DNA from: Nostoc sp. JL34
GTDB lineage: Bacteria > Cyanobacteriota > Cyanobacteriia > Cyanobacteriales > Nostocaceae
DNA: 42,784 bases
Assembly (NCBI RefSeq): GCF_017114945.1
Contig: NZ_JABXKQ010000184.1
Span: 1-42,784 of the forward strand
Reading direction: 5' to 3'
Shown here in pieces: positions 16,393 through 25,659 of the stretch. The notes beneath the pieces were generated by a model, which was not told where the DNA came from, made no database searches, and saw only the letters and a list, made by a program, of their open reading frames with translations. Position 1 is the first letter of the stretch. Every line of letters begins with the position of its first letter. A program made the position numbers and the translations under genes.

Positions 16393-17490
16393 TCACGCCA
16401 ATGCTGAAGCTTGGGGTTTGGCAAAAATCATTCTTCCGGCGGTGGTTTGCAAAGCACTGGTGACTACTACTCGCAGTTCACCACCCACATAATTGCTGCC
16501 TTCTTCAACGACTACCATTGTGCCGTCATCTAGGTAGCCAATGCCTTGACTTGGTTCTTTGCCTTCCTTGAGAATTTTCAAATCCAGGTTATCGCCAGGT
16601 AAATAACTGGGACGGACGGCGTTTACTAAATCATTCACATTCAAAACAGGCACTTTCTGAACACTGGCGACTTTAGACAAGTTGTAGTCGTTGGTTAGCA
16701 GTGTGCCGCTGATTTCTTGGGCGAAGCGCACTAACTTGGCATCCACTGTGGGAATATCGTCGTAGTCAACTGCATTAATCAGGATGCGATCGGGATATTC
16801 TTCCTTAATGCGGTTAAGAATTTCTAGTCCTCGTCTTCCTCGCACCCGCTTTTGGTCTTTGCTAGCATCCGCTACTTGTTGCAGTTCTTGCAAGACAAAC
16901 TGGGGTACAAGAATTTGCCCTTCTAAAAATCCGGTTTCTAGTAGCGCTTCAATGCGACCATCGATAATGCAGCTAGTATCTAAAACTTTGGTATTGGCTG
17001 GTTTTAGCGTCCCTTCCACTACCATTGATTCGACGGTGTTGGGATTAATGAACCGCAATAAGCCTCGCCCGTGGGTATCTGCCAAATTCATACCAGTGAC
17101 GGAGAGGATAATACTGCCGACAACTGCCACCAGTGGCTTAATAAATCCAAAATCCGCCGGTATAGGTAGCAAAAATAGTGGGGCTAGCATGAGGTTAGCT
17201 AGTAATAGCCCAATCACTAAGCCAATGGCACGAGTTAAGATCACTTCCAGAGGCATTTCTTTGACTTGTGATTCTAGGCGACGATATGTCGTCTGGAAAC
17301 TCAGCCCGATCGCACCACCAATAATCGCGGCGAAGACGGCAACAACTAAGCGTAAAGCTTCAATATTTGTTACCTGATCGAGAGTGCCATTGGGTAGTAG
17401 TTCAATACTGTAGAACCCTATTCCCGACGCTGCCAAGATAAATGAGAAAATGATAATGGCGTCAAGCATGGTTGTCTTGTTTTCCTGCAA
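16393..17490 (-). CDS. Membrane PIN/TRAM-domain protein (YacL type)
   Basis: A 365-residue protein. Four hydrophobic segments occupy about residues 8-155. A PIN ribonuclease-fold domain follows (~170-290: VLDTSCIIDGRIEALLETG, PQFVLQELQQVAD, the aspartates around IPTVDAKLVRF, and LLTNDYNL). A C-terminal TRAM domain (~300-355) may bind RNA. This is the architecture of Bacillus YacL and its cyanobacterial relatives. The substrate is unknown. A second ATG at 17469, with AGGA about 12 bases upstream, gives MLDAIIIFSF and may be the true start; the longer form adds seven residues. The gene is divergent from hemW. Confidence 0.9.
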   Translation of the reverse strand: MQENKTTMLDAIIIFSFILAASGIGFYSIELLPNGTLDQVTNIEALRLVVAVFAAIIGGAIGLSFQTTYRRLESQVKEMPLEVILTRAIGLVIGLLLANLMLAPLFLLPIPADFGFIKPLVAVVGSIILSVTGMNLADTHGRGLLRFINPNTVESMVVEGTLKPANTKVLDTSCIIDGRIEALLETGFLEGQILVPQFVLQELQQVADASKDQKRVRGRRGLEILNRIKEEYPDRILINAVDYDDIPTVDAKLVRFAQEISGTLLTNDYNLSKVASVQKVPVLNVNDLVNAVRPSYLPGDNLDLKILKEGKEPSQGIGYLDDGTMVVVEEGSNYVGGELRVVVTSALQTTAGRMIFAKPQASALA

Positions 17491-17719
17491 CTGTGTTAAC
17501 CGAGAAAGTTAAGTATTTTTTATTTCATCGGTAAGATAAACTCATCAATATTGACTTACACTAAGGGTTTAGGCTGACAATATCTGCAATTATTATAACT
17601 AAAGGCTTTTATCTTAATATTTTTCATTGTTTCGTTGTAAAACGACAAAAACTTGTAACAAACTCCTCATTTTCATTGTCTCTAATTCGCAGTTGGATTA
17701 ACTTAAAACTTTTCTCAAA

Positions 17720-18901
17720 ATGAGTCAAAAATTTAGGATTTCTGGAATTGCGAGTTCTGCTTATGTGCATATTCCCTTTTGCAGACGGCGGTGCTTTTAT
17801 TGTGATTTCCCGGTATCTGTTGTGGGCGATCGCTTGCGGGGCGAAACATCTGGTACTATCTCCCAATATGTTGAGGTGCTATGTCAAGAAATTGCCATGA
17901 CACCAGCACTTGGTCAACCCCTGAAGACAATTTTCTTCGGTGGTGGTACTCCTTCGCTGCTATCAACAAAGCAGCTACAACGGATCGTGGGAGAGCTAGA
18001 GAAGCATTTTGGGATTGCGCCTGGGGCAGAAATTTCTATGGAAATTGACCCAGCCACCTTTGATTTAGCACATATAGCAGGCTATCGCAGTATAGGCGTG
18101 AACCGGGTAAGTTTGGGTGTACAAGCCTTTCAATCAGAATTATTACAAAGGGCGGGGCGATCGCACTCAGTTGAAGATATTTTTGCAGCTGTGGAACTAA
18201 TCCACCAAGTCGAGATTCCCGAATTTAGCTTAGACCTAATTTCCGGGTTGCCGCATCAGTCTTTGGATCAATGGCACGATTCTCTCACAAAAGCGGTGGC
18301 ATTTGTACCCACTCACATTTCCATTTATGATCTGACCATCGAACCAGGTACAGCCTTTGGCCGTTACTACAAACCTGGTGATACTCCTTTGCCCACGGAT
18401 GAAGCCACAGTCAAAATGTACCAGATGGGACAGCAAGTTTTGACTAGTGCTGGTTATGAGCATTATGAAATTTCCAATTATGCTCAACCCGGCCATCAGT
18501 GTCGGCATAATCGGGTTTATTGGGAAAACCGCCCTTATTACGGCTTTGGTATGGGTGCGGCAAGTTACATAGAGGGAAAACGCTTCACTCGTCCGCGTAA
18601 AACTAAGGAGTATTACCAGTGGGTGGAAACTGGTGGTGTGACTGATTGTGATCTGACTCCCCCAAAAGAAGTATTGTTAGAAACGTTAATGTTGGGGTTG
18701 CGTTTGGCAGAGGGTTTGAGTTTAACTGCGTTGGCGGAAGCATTTGGGGAAGAGAAGGTGGAGGAAATTTGCAGGTGTTTGCAAGAGTATTTTGAGAATG
18801 GTTGGGTGGAAGTTGCAGAGGGAAGGTTGCGTTTGATTGATCCCCAAGGGTTTTTGTTTTCTAATGTGGTGTTGGCTGAGTTGTTTGAGAAGTTGGGGTG
18901 A
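17720..18901 (+). CDS. hemW: Radical SAM heme chaperone HemW
   Basis: A 393-residue radical SAM protein. The cluster motif CRRRCFYC (Cys21, Cys25, Cys28) sits in AYVHIPFCRRRCFYCDF. GGGTPSLL, SMEIDPATFD, GVNRVSLGVQAF and DLISGLPHQS complete the SAM barrel, and NRVYWENRPYYGFGMGAASY is the HemN/HemW C-terminal region. The CxxxCxxC without a fourth Cys and the short length fit HemW, which inserts heme into respiratory enzymes, rather than the coproporphyrinogen oxidase HemN. It is followed after ten bases by galU, probably in one transcript. It carries HIP1 sites, in contrast to galU. Confidence 0.92.
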   Translation: MSQKFRISGIASSAYVHIPFCRRRCFYCDFPVSVVGDRLRGETSGTISQYVEVLCQEIAMTPALGQPLKTIFFGGGTPSLLSTKQLQRIVGELEKHFGIAPGAEISMEIDPATFDLAHIAGYRSIGVNRVSLGVQAFQSELLQRAGRSHSVEDIFAAVELIHQVEIPEFSLDLISGLPHQSLDQWHDSLTKAVAFVPTHISIYDLTIEPGTAFGRYYKPGDTPLPTDEATVKMYQMGQQVLTSAGYEHYEISNYAQPGHQCRHNRVYWENRPYYGFGMGAASYIEGKRFTRPRKTKEYYQWVETGGVTDCDLTPPKEVLLETLMLGLRLAEGLSLTALAEAFGEEKVEEICRCLQEYFENGWVEVAEGRLRLIDPQGFLFSNVVLAELFEKLG

Positions 18902-18911
18902 TGAACTGCTT

Positions 18912-19799
18912 ATGCAGAAAAATAAAGTTAGAAAAGCTGTGATTCCGGTAGCTGGTTTTGGGACTCGGTTGTTTCCAGCTACCAAAGTTGTGAAAAAAGA
19001 ACTTTTCCCGATTATTGATCGAGATGGGAGGGCAAAACCTGTGATTCTCGCAATTATTGAAGAGGCAATTAATGCTGGAATTACAGAAGTAGGGATTGTG
19101 GTACAGCCGGATGACAAAGAAATATTTGAAGATTTATTGAAAAATCCACCCAAAAAAGAACTTTTAGAGAAACTTTCACCGCAAAATCAAGAATATAGCC
19201 GATATATTGAAGATTTAGGTAGCAAAACTACCATTTTATTGCAAGACGAGCAATTGGGCTATGGTCATGCGGTATTTTGTGCTAAGGATTGGGTGCAAGA
19301 TGAGCCGTTTTTGCTCATGTTGGGCGACCACATTTATGCATCTGACATTGAAAAATCTTGTGCTAGTCAAGTTTTAGATGTTTACGAAAAAGTTAATCAA
19401 AGCGTTGTGGGCTTAACTAAAATGCCAGCAGATATTATTCATAAAGCTGGGTGTGTAACAGGAGTTTGGCAAGAGTTAAACTCAATTTTGTCAATTACAC
19501 AACTCTATGAAAAGCCTACTATAGAGTACGCAAAACAGCATTTGCGTGTAGAGGGAATGTCAGAAAATAAGTTTTTAGGTATATTTGGCTTGTATTTACT
19601 TACGCCGAAAATTTTTGACTCCTTAGCAGAACATATTAACAAAAATTTCCGAGAACGAGGTGAATTTCAGTTAACATCCTGTCTAGAAAAATTGCGTCAG
19701 CAAGAGGGAATGACAGGATATGTTGTTAAAGGTAAGTGTTTTGATACAGGTTTACCAGATGCTTATCGCCAGACAATGATTGATTTTAGAAATTTCTAG
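18912..19799 (+). CDS. galU: UTP-glucose-1-phosphate uridylyltransferase family protein
   Basis: A 295-residue nucleotidyltransferase. The nucleotide-binding signature is KAVIPVAGFGTRLFPATKVV then KKELFPIIDRDG. VGIVVQPDDKEIFEDLL, GYGHAVFCAKDW, FLLMLGDHIY (metal/sugar site) and the C-terminal KCFDTGLPDAYRQT match the GalU family. It should make UDP-glucose for glycolipids and polysaccharides. The start used here is the ATG at 18912; the frame is open further upstream, but that part overlaps hemW and is not family-like. It is more AT-rich than hemW. The neighbouring genes give no pathway clue. Confidence 0.88.
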   Translation: MQKNKVRKAVIPVAGFGTRLFPATKVVKKELFPIIDRDGRAKPVILAIIEEAINAGITEVGIVVQPDDKEIFEDLLKNPPKKELLEKLSPQNQEYSRYIEDLGSKTTILLQDEQLGYGHAVFCAKDWVQDEPFLLMLGDHIYASDIEKSCASQVLDVYEKVNQSVVGLTKMPADIIHKAGCVTGVWQELNSILSITQLYEKPTIEYAKQHLRVEGMSENKFLGIFGLYLLTPKIFDSLAEHINKNFRERGEFQLTSCLEKLRQQEGMTGYVVKGKCFDTGLPDAYRQTMIDFRNF

Positions 19800-19904
19800 A
19801 TTAATCTTAGTTAAAAAAAGTAGCTTCTCTGAAAAAGGAATAACGTTTTTTATCTCCACTAATAAATTGAGTTACTAGTAGCCATTAATTACAAATTAGG
19901 AATT

Positions 19905-21026
19905 ATGAATTATTTTGCAACGGTTGCTCGCGGATTAGAAACTCTAGCAGCTCAGGAGTTAGAGCAACTGGGTGCTGATTCAGTTGAGCCAGGGTTCTGC
20001 GGTGTAGCCTTTGAGGGCGATCGCACCCTACTTTATCGCGTCAACCTCTGGGCTAGACTGCCGTTCCGAATCTTGGTGAATATCCATGAGTTTCCTTGCC
20101 TTGATGCCAAGGATCTCTATCGCGGTATCCAGACTATCGATTGGGTAAACTATTTAACGCCAGATATGACCTTGGCGGTAAATACCACGGGCAAAAACGA
20201 TCGCCTTAACCACAGCCACTTCACGTCTCTCCAGATCAAAAATGCGATCGTTGACCAGCAGCAGGAAAATCTGGGTGAGCGTTCAAATGTAGAGCTTCAC
20301 GATCCAGATGTGCGGATCAATGTTCATATTGAACGCGACTTTTGTACCGTTAAACTCGACAGTTCAGGAAATAGTCTGCATCGCCGAGGCTACCGTCCTG
20401 CGGTTGGATCAGCCCCTCTCAAGGAATCTCTGGCTGCTGCCCTCATTCAACTTTCGGGCTGGCAGCCAGACCAGATGTTCTATGATCCTCTCTGTGGGTC
20501 TGGTACTTTACCCTTAGAAGCTAGCTTAAAGGCACTTAACATCGCACCAGGGCTGTTTCGTGAGTGCTTTGGATTTGAAACTTGGCTCGATTTTGACCTG
20601 CCCCTTTTAGAAAAACTGCTCCAAGAAGCTAAGGACAGCCAACTAGATACCCTGCCTGCACCTATTTGGGGAAGCGATCGCGATGAAAATATAATCGAGC
20701 AAGCGATTAACAATGCTCAAAACTGCGGTGTTGATAACCATGTATGGTTTTCTCAAATGGAGCTTGCTGATGTTGTCGCCCCCGCAGACAGTGGGATTTT
20801 ATTCTGCAATCCACCATACGGTGAACGGCTAGGGCGAGATAGTGATTTAGGGGCGTTCTATAAACTTTTGGGCGATGTGCTGAAACAACGCTTCAAAGGC
20901 TGGACTGCGTTTGTGCTGAGTGGAAACAAGGAACTATCTCAATCGATTGGACTAAAATCATCCCAGCGGATTGCAGTGTACAACGGAGCGCTACCCTGTC
21001 AGTTAATGAAATATGAGCTGTACTAA
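19905..21026 (+). CDS. THUMP-domain rRNA methyltransferase (RlmL N-half type)
   Basis: A 373-residue class I SAM-dependent RNA methyltransferase. Residues 1-165 are the ferredoxin-like plus THUMP RNA-binding region (FATVARGLETLAAQELEQLG, RDFCTVKLDSSGNSLHRRGY). Residues 166-373 are the methyltransferase domain with YDPLCGSGTLPLEASLKALN for SAM, GSDRDENIIEQAINNAQNCG, and the catalytic ILFCNPPYGERLG (NPPY typical of base N-methylation). It corresponds to the RlmL half of E. coli RlmKL or Bacillus YpsC and probably makes m2G in 23S rRNA. The start follows a 105-base spacer after galU. The length is as expected for the standalone form. Confidence 0.92.
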   Translation: MNYFATVARGLETLAAQELEQLGADSVEPGFCGVAFEGDRTLLYRVNLWARLPFRILVNIHEFPCLDAKDLYRGIQTIDWVNYLTPDMTLAVNTTGKNDRLNHSHFTSLQIKNAIVDQQQENLGERSNVELHDPDVRINVHIERDFCTVKLDSSGNSLHRRGYRPAVGSAPLKESLAAALIQLSGWQPDQMFYDPLCGSGTLPLEASLKALNIAPGLFRECFGFETWLDFDLPLLEKLLQEAKDSQLDTLPAPIWGSDRDENIIEQAINNAQNCGVDNHVWFSQMELADVVAPADSGILFCNPPYGERLGRDSDLGAFYKLLGDVLKQRFKGWTAFVLSGNKELSQSIGLKSSQRIAVYNGALPCQLMKYELY

Positions 21027-21254
21027 CAACGAAATCGACCCCATAAACCGCAGCTTCAGGGCAACTCAACAAGTTAAACCTATTATCCTATAGCGAGATT
21101 AAAACTCTTGTAGATGACCGCACTGCTAAAGTTGAGTCGTATATCTGCAATGATAACTTTCACACTTTCATCCTCCTTTATCGAGGAAAGCAGGAGGAAA
21201 ACTATTCTTTGCCTCCTTATCCTTCATTTCTAGATTATCTTTTTTAATTAACTG

Positions 21255-21382
21255 ATATCATGTCCGCCTAATTAGTTATAATTACCGCATCTGTGCAAAA
21301 ACCAGGAAACCCTCTTTCCCCCTGCCCCCTGCCCCCTGCTTCCCTGCCGTCTTAATGATAAGTCTTGAACCGGACACGATAT
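21255..21382. mobile_element. MITE-like repeat family, copy 2 (inverted relative to copies 1 and 3)
   Basis: The termini are ATATCATGTCCG at the left and CGGACACGATAT at the right, an inverted repeat with one mismatch. The interior is the reverse complement of the 29884-30004 element: TAATTAGTTATAATTACCGC, CAAAAACCAGGAAACCCTCT, and a C-rich core with CCCCCTGCC units. It has no coding capacity and lies just beyond the decayed end of the binding-protein pseudogene. Confidence 0.88.
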
Positions 21383-21469
21383 GATTCCCTGATTGCGGAT
21401 TTTATCAGTAGCTATACCAACCTTTAATTGATGCATCAACAAATCACTACACTAATTCTGGATTTTTTT

Positions 21470-22177
21470 TCAATAGTGGTTGTATATAGTTGATAACCAT
21501 AATCTGCTAATAAAAATACTACTGGCTAAAAACCACCTTGCTTCTCAATGGCAAAGGGATCAGACGTAATATAACCTTGTTGGGCTGAGTTTTTGCCAAT
21601 CAGAAAAGGAGCCAGATTAAAGTTATAGGGGCGCTTTTGATTATCGGTAAAACCAATACTTTGCTTCGAGTAATGGCCAATGAGTAGTTTTAGCAGAAGC
21701 AGAGACATAAATTGGTTTGACTTTAAGGTTGGCAAGGATTTTAATTGCTGGGTTGGGATGTGAAATAAGACACCGGGGGTCTTGCTGGAAAATTGCCGCG
21801 ACTGTGACTTTGGGAATATTTTGTGTTACAGCGTTTACGGCATCCATGCCATAACTCATAAAAAAATCTACCGCACCCCCCATCAACAATTGAGTACCAC
21901 TGAGAACTTGTAGACCACCTATTTTGATAGTTACATCTAAACCGTAGTCATTGTAAATACCAGTGGCGAACGCCTAGTAAAATCTACCGTGTTCTACTTA
22001 TGCTATTCAGTTTGTACTAAAGGTAACTTTATCCAACTGAGAATTGCTAGTTGACGGTTGGTTGCTGTTAGTACAAGCAGCAATGAAGCTGCTAGCAATT
22101 CAGATAGAACCGTATTGAATAAAAGTACGGCGACTCAAGCGATGAATTGCTGTTAATGAGGGTGATAACGGATTCAT
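21470..22177 (-). pseudogene. Decayed ABC-transporter substrate-binding lipoprotein (NMT1/THI5-like)
   Basis: Reading from ATG 22177, one frame gives RRTFIQYGS, a lipobox SFIAACTNS, then KVTFSTN, HGRFY, ATGIYNDYGLDVTIKIGG, TQLLMGGAVDFFMSYGMDAV and PKVTVAAIFQQDP. It is interrupted by TGA (22100-22102), TGA (22007-22009), TAA (21998-22000) and TAG (21974-21976). A one-base shift near 21660 moves it to a second frame (GFTDNQKRPYNFNLAPFL, AAQQ-like SAQQGYITSDPFAIEKQGGF). That frame ends in TAG at 21526 but is still recognisable beyond it (PVVFLLADYG, YTTTIE) to about 21470. The remaining C-terminus is gone. The parent was a nitrate/taurine/thiamine-precursor-type binding protein. Confidence 0.87.
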
Positions 22178-22198
22178 AAAACAGTATAATGCTCTCTC

Positions 22199-22681
22199 CT
22201 ATCTACCGTTGTAGCTGAATCTAAATGTACATTCTAGAATCAACTTTTGATTCACTAGCGAATAGGGCTGAATTTCTAGAGCGCGTTGAAAAGCTCGGAT
22301 AGCTTGACCATACTCTCCTAGTGCCGCATAACACAAGCCCATACCATGAAGCGCCCCAAAATGTATTGGATTTATCTGCACAACCATTTGACAATCTGCT
22401 AGAGATTTTTGATAATCACCAATACTGTAATAGAGGAAAGCACGGCGATTCCAGGCTTCAGCAAAATCTGGCTGGTCTTTAATAAGTGCTGTCAGCGCTG
22501 TTTCGGCTTCAGCAATTTCACCTGCATCCAGTAACTTTTGACTGCGGTCAATTATTTCCAAGCCATAGATTCCCTTTTGCTGAAACCAGATCCGCCAGAT
22601 TTTTCTGGTTGCCTTGTCGCGGACTGTGGCATCCGGGTTTTTCAACTCTTCAAGTAAGGAATTGATAGATAAAGAATCCAT
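22199..22681 (-). CDS. TPR-repeat protein
   Basis: A 160-residue soluble protein. The N-terminal ~60 residues are charged helices (LEELKNPDATVRDKATRKIW). Three tetratricopeptide repeats follow: EIAEAETALTALIKDQPDF, AEAWNRRAFLYYSIGDYQKS with LADCQMVVQINP, and HFGALHGMGLCYAALGEYGQ with AIRAFQRALEIQP. It probably acts as a protein-protein adaptor; the partner is unknown. It starts 249 bases from and divergent to the URC1-like gene. Its stop lies 22 bases from the start of the binding-protein pseudogene, so the two could have been co-transcribed before decay. Confidence 0.88.
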   Translation of the reverse strand: MDSLSINSLLEELKNPDATVRDKATRKIWRIWFQQKGIYGLEIIDRSQKLLDAGEIAEAETALTALIKDQPDFAEAWNRRAFLYYSIGDYQKSLADCQMVVQINPIHFGALHGMGLCYAALGEYGQAIRAFQRALEIQPYSLVNQKLILECTFRFSYNGR

Positions 22682-22930
22682 GAATTTGAGATCAGTGAAT
22701 ATACCTTTGTATTAACTTTCTCACAAAATATATCTATTCATTCATTTTTAAAGTCATCTTTAAATTTGCGGTGATTAATTGCTATTTATGAATTTTCTGT
22801 GTTATTTATTGGATTCAGCAATACGACTAATAACACACTAGACATTTAGAGTCATAAAAATAAAAACTTACTAGAGGTAGTTGACAGATCCCTAGTGAGT
22901 AATAACTGATAAAAACATCCCCAAAAAATA

Positions 22931-24193
22931 ATGACTATGCCAAAGCAAAACGACGTTTCCAGGCATATTGTTCTCACTTCTCATCCTAGTAGCTTTGGCC
23001 CTAAACCAATCCCCATTCAATGGGGAGCAGCCGATCCTATGGAACGTGGGCCGATTATTGCTACGCTAACTAAACAGGCACATCGCAATGTAATTGGGAC
23101 TCACTCTGGCAGTTATGCGATTTATCGAGCTCTAGCAGTGGCTAGCGGTGCTTTGCAGTCGGATCATCGAGCGGATCTGACGAATACATCCCCAGTGGAG
23201 CATATCGGGCCTCACCCTAGTTGGGGCGACCCTGATAAAATAGTATCCCTCGATCCATTTGGAGCGATCGCATCTGAGGTGTTCGCATCCTATTGCCAAC
23301 AGGGATATGATATTCGTCCAACGATCGCCATCACTCAAGCTCACATCAATATGCCAGAACTGCAAGATGCAGTAGACAAAGGTCGTTTGCAAGTAGATGG
23401 CAAGATTATGAAACCAGGTGGTGATTTGGTTGTCACCAAAGCCGCAGTTGAGCCGGTTTGGTATTTACCAGGAATTGCCAAGCGCTTTGGCATTGCCGAA
23501 TCACAGTTGCGACGCGCTTTATTTGAACAAACTGGCGGGATGTTTCCCGAATTGGTGACGCGATCGGATTTGGAGGTATTTTTGCCGCCAATTGGGGGCG
23601 TAACAGTGTATATTATCGGTGATTTGGCTGCGATCGCTGATCCCAACAAACCTGTAGCTGTGCGGGTACATGATGAATGCAACGGTTCTGACGTGTTTGG
23701 TTCGGATATCTGCACCTGTCGCCCCTATCTGGTACATGGTATTGAAGTGTGCGTCCAAACGGCACAGTCAGGCGGTGTGGGTATAATTGTCTATTGCCGC
23801 AAAGAAGGCCGCGCTTTAGGAGAAGTGACGAAATTCTTAGTTTACAATGCTCGGAAGCGTCAAGAAGGAGGCGATCGCGCTGATGCCTACTTTGCTCGTA
23901 CAGAATGTGTCGCCGGAGTGGAAGATATGCGCTTCCAAGAATTAATGCCGGATGTGTTGCATTGGTTAGGCATTACCCGCATTGACCGGATGGTGTCAAT
24001 GAGTAATATGAAGTACAACGCCATAATTCAGGCGGGAATTGAGATTGTAGAAAGAATACCAATCCCAGAGGATTTGATTCCCCAAGATGCACGGGTAGAA
24101 ATGGAGGCTAAAAAAGCTGCTGGATATTACACCACAGGGGATGTATTAGATGCAGGTGGTTTGGCTGAGGTGAAGGGGCGAACTTTAGACTAG
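22931..24193 (+). CDS. GTP cyclohydrolase II-like protein, URC1 type
   Basis: A 420-residue protein. An N-terminal ~220-residue extension (HPSSFGPKPIPIQWGAADPM, GTHSGSYAIYRALAVASGAL) precedes a RibA-like domain. Its zinc ligands are spaced as in RibA: Cys250 in RVHDEC, Cys261 and Cys263 in DICTC. KEGRALGEVTKFLVY keeps the Arg and Tyr seen in E. coli RibA (recalled). The NNP substrate motif of true RibA is replaced by SNMKYNAI, and His by Cys in YCRKEGR. The extension and these changes match the URC1 branch, which acts on a uracil nucleotide in the URC catabolic pathway. The adjoining URC4 homologue and nearby upp support that over riboflavin synthesis. Confidence 0.88.
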   Translation: MTMPKQNDVSRHIVLTSHPSSFGPKPIPIQWGAADPMERGPIIATLTKQAHRNVIGTHSGSYAIYRALAVASGALQSDHRADLTNTSPVEHIGPHPSWGDPDKIVSLDPFGAIASEVFASYCQQGYDIRPTIAITQAHINMPELQDAVDKGRLQVDGKIMKPGGDLVVTKAAVEPVWYLPGIAKRFGIAESQLRRALFEQTGGMFPELVTRSDLEVFLPPIGGVTVYIIGDLAAIADPNKPVAVRVHDECNGSDVFGSDICTCRPYLVHGIEVCVQTAQSGGVGIIVYCRKEGRALGEVTKFLVYNARKRQEGGDRADAYFARTECVAGVEDMRFQELMPDVLHWLGITRIDRMVSMSNMKYNAIIQAGIEIVERIPIPEDLIPQDARVEMEAKKAAGYYTTGDVLDAGGLAEVKGRTLD

Positions 24194-24253
24194 TTACGAG
24201 GGGAGTAGGGCAAATTTTCCCCACTCCCCACTCTTTATGATTTGGTGTCTATC

Positions 24254-24258
24254 AGGAG
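24254..24258 (+). promoter_or_regulatory. Ribosome-binding site deciding the URC4 start
   Basis: AGGAG lies seven bases before the GTG at 24266. The frame is open upstream to a TTG at 24242 and a GTG at 24245, but neither has a purine box, so GTG 24266 is preferred. Confidence 0.7.
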
Positions 24259-24265
24259 TTGTAAA

Positions 24266-25495
24266 GTGGAAGTGCGAACCGCAGAGGCGCAGAGGAAATT
24301 AATTGCATATCTTCGTTCCCCTGTGGCGATTCGGGAACGTTGTGAGCAACTGTTTGCACTGGTAACTGAAGGACAGTCGCGTTATTTTACTTGCGATTTA
24401 ATGCAGTTGACAAAAGTAGCAGATTATGTGGTTGAGGTCATGCGCTGTGAGTACCCGGATCTCGAAATTCCATTTCACAGTCGTTGGCGACATTTTGAGG
24501 TTGGGGGTGTACCGCGTTTAGCCCAATTAGATAGCCAGTTAGCAGGACTAACGCCCGTGGAAAAAGCTGCTGCTAAGTTTGATTTGGCAATTGTCAGTGT
24601 ATTGTTAGATGCGGGTGCAGGGAATAATTGGCGCTATGATGAGCAGGAGACTGGGTTAAATTTGACGCGATCGGAAGGGTTAGCTATAGCCAGTTTGCAA
24701 ATGTTTTGTCAAGGAGCTTTTTCGAGTCATAGCCTGCTTCAAGTAGATGCTCAAAAATTGCAAGCATTCACAGAAGCAGAACTCATAACTGGGTTTCAAG
24801 TAAATACAAAAAATCCTTTGGTAGGAATTTCTGGACGGTTGAGATTATTACAAAAGTTAGGTCAAGTTTTAGTCTCTTCACCTAATTTGTTTGTGAATGA
24901 AAACCCGCGTCCAGGGAATTTGGTAAATTATCTTTTGGGCAAATCTCAAAATGGGCAGTTAGCAGCTGCAAGTGTTTTCAGTGCCGTTCTGGAAGGACTA
25001 AGTGAAATTTGGCCTACCAGATTAGAAGTTGCTGGGATAAATTTGGGAGATGTTTGGCAACATCCAGCTGTTAAGGATGATGGTTTAGTGCCATTTCACA
25101 AATTGTCTCAATGGCTGACATACTCTTTATTAGAACCACTACAGGAACTCGGTTTATTAATTACTGGTTTAGATGCCCTCACCGGATTACCAGAATATCG
25201 GAATGGGGGATTGTGTATTGATTTGGGACTTGTTAATCCGAAACATCCAGATGTTTTGCGATCGCCCCACTCAGTAGCATCAGAAGTTATAGTTGAATGG
25301 CGGGCTTTGACAGTGATTCTCTTAGATCAGATTGCCGCCACAGTGCGAGAAAAGTTAAGTATGAGTCCCGAAGAACTGCCACTAGTAAAAATCCTCCAAG
25401 GGGGAACTTGGACAGCTGGGCGTAAAATTGCCGCCGAACTTAGAATAGCTGGTACATCCCCTATCCAAATAGATAGTGATGGTACAGTATTTTAA
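24266..25495 (+). CDS. URC4/Urg3 family protein (DUF1688)
   Basis: About 409 residues, soluble. Family signatures include TAEAQRKLIAYLRSPVAIRE, QSRYFTCDLMQLTKVADYV, PFHSRWRHFEVGG, LDAGAGNNWRYDEQETG, RSEGLAIASLQMFCQGAFSS and FHKLSQWLTYSLLEPLQELG. These fit DUF1688, named URC4 in Lachancea kluyveri, where it is needed to grow on uracil as nitrogen source. The biochemical step is not firmly known. The gene follows the URC1-like gene by 72 bases and is very probably co-transcribed. GTG is taken as start because of the AGGAG seven bases upstream. It is complete, and the C-terminal LKILQGGTWTAGRKIAAELR-like zone (VKILQGGTWTAGRKIAAELR here) is intact. Confidence 0.88.
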   Translation: MEVRTAEAQRKLIAYLRSPVAIRERCEQLFALVTEGQSRYFTCDLMQLTKVADYVVEVMRCEYPDLEIPFHSRWRHFEVGGVPRLAQLDSQLAGLTPVEKAAAKFDLAIVSVLLDAGAGNNWRYDEQETGLNLTRSEGLAIASLQMFCQGAFSSHSLLQVDAQKLQAFTEAELITGFQVNTKNPLVGISGRLRLLQKLGQVLVSSPNLFVNENPRPGNLVNYLLGKSQNGQLAAASVFSAVLEGLSEIWPTRLEVAGINLGDVWQHPAVKDDGLVPFHKLSQWLTYSLLEPLQELGLLITGLDALTGLPEYRNGGLCIDLGLVNPKHPDVLRSPHSVASEVIVEWRALTVILLDQIAATVREKLSMSPEELPLVKILQGGTWTAGRKIAAELRIAGTSPIQIDSDGTVF

Positions 25496-25659
25496 GGCAG
25501 GAGGTAGATCGCTTTTAGCGTCTCCCCTTGGGAGAAGGCAGAAACTCTTTATCTCTGATTTCAATTCCTGCATTTTTACCTTATTTAAAAAGCAAACCCC
25601 TGTAATTACCAACTCGGTTTAGACCACCAAGTATTTCCCAAAAAATTAGGAATTACGAA

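Noticed and set aside
16784..17377. 197-residue plus-strand frame
   Set aside because: It is antisense to the PIN/TRAM gene, Ser/Arg/Pro-rich in the way reverse-complement frames are, with no motif.
18722..19153. 143-residue minus-strand frame across hemW and galU
   Set aside because: It is antisense to two well-supported genes.
21300..21345. C-rich repeated units resembling a tiny tandem array (CRISPR-like at first glance)
   Set aside because: The units are about seven bases with no spacers; they are the core of a miniature element.
22931..24193. Annotation as riboflavin-pathway RibA
   Set aside because: The long N-terminal extension, replaced NNP motif and adjoining URC4 homologue fit the URC1 branch better; residual doubt is noted in the finding.
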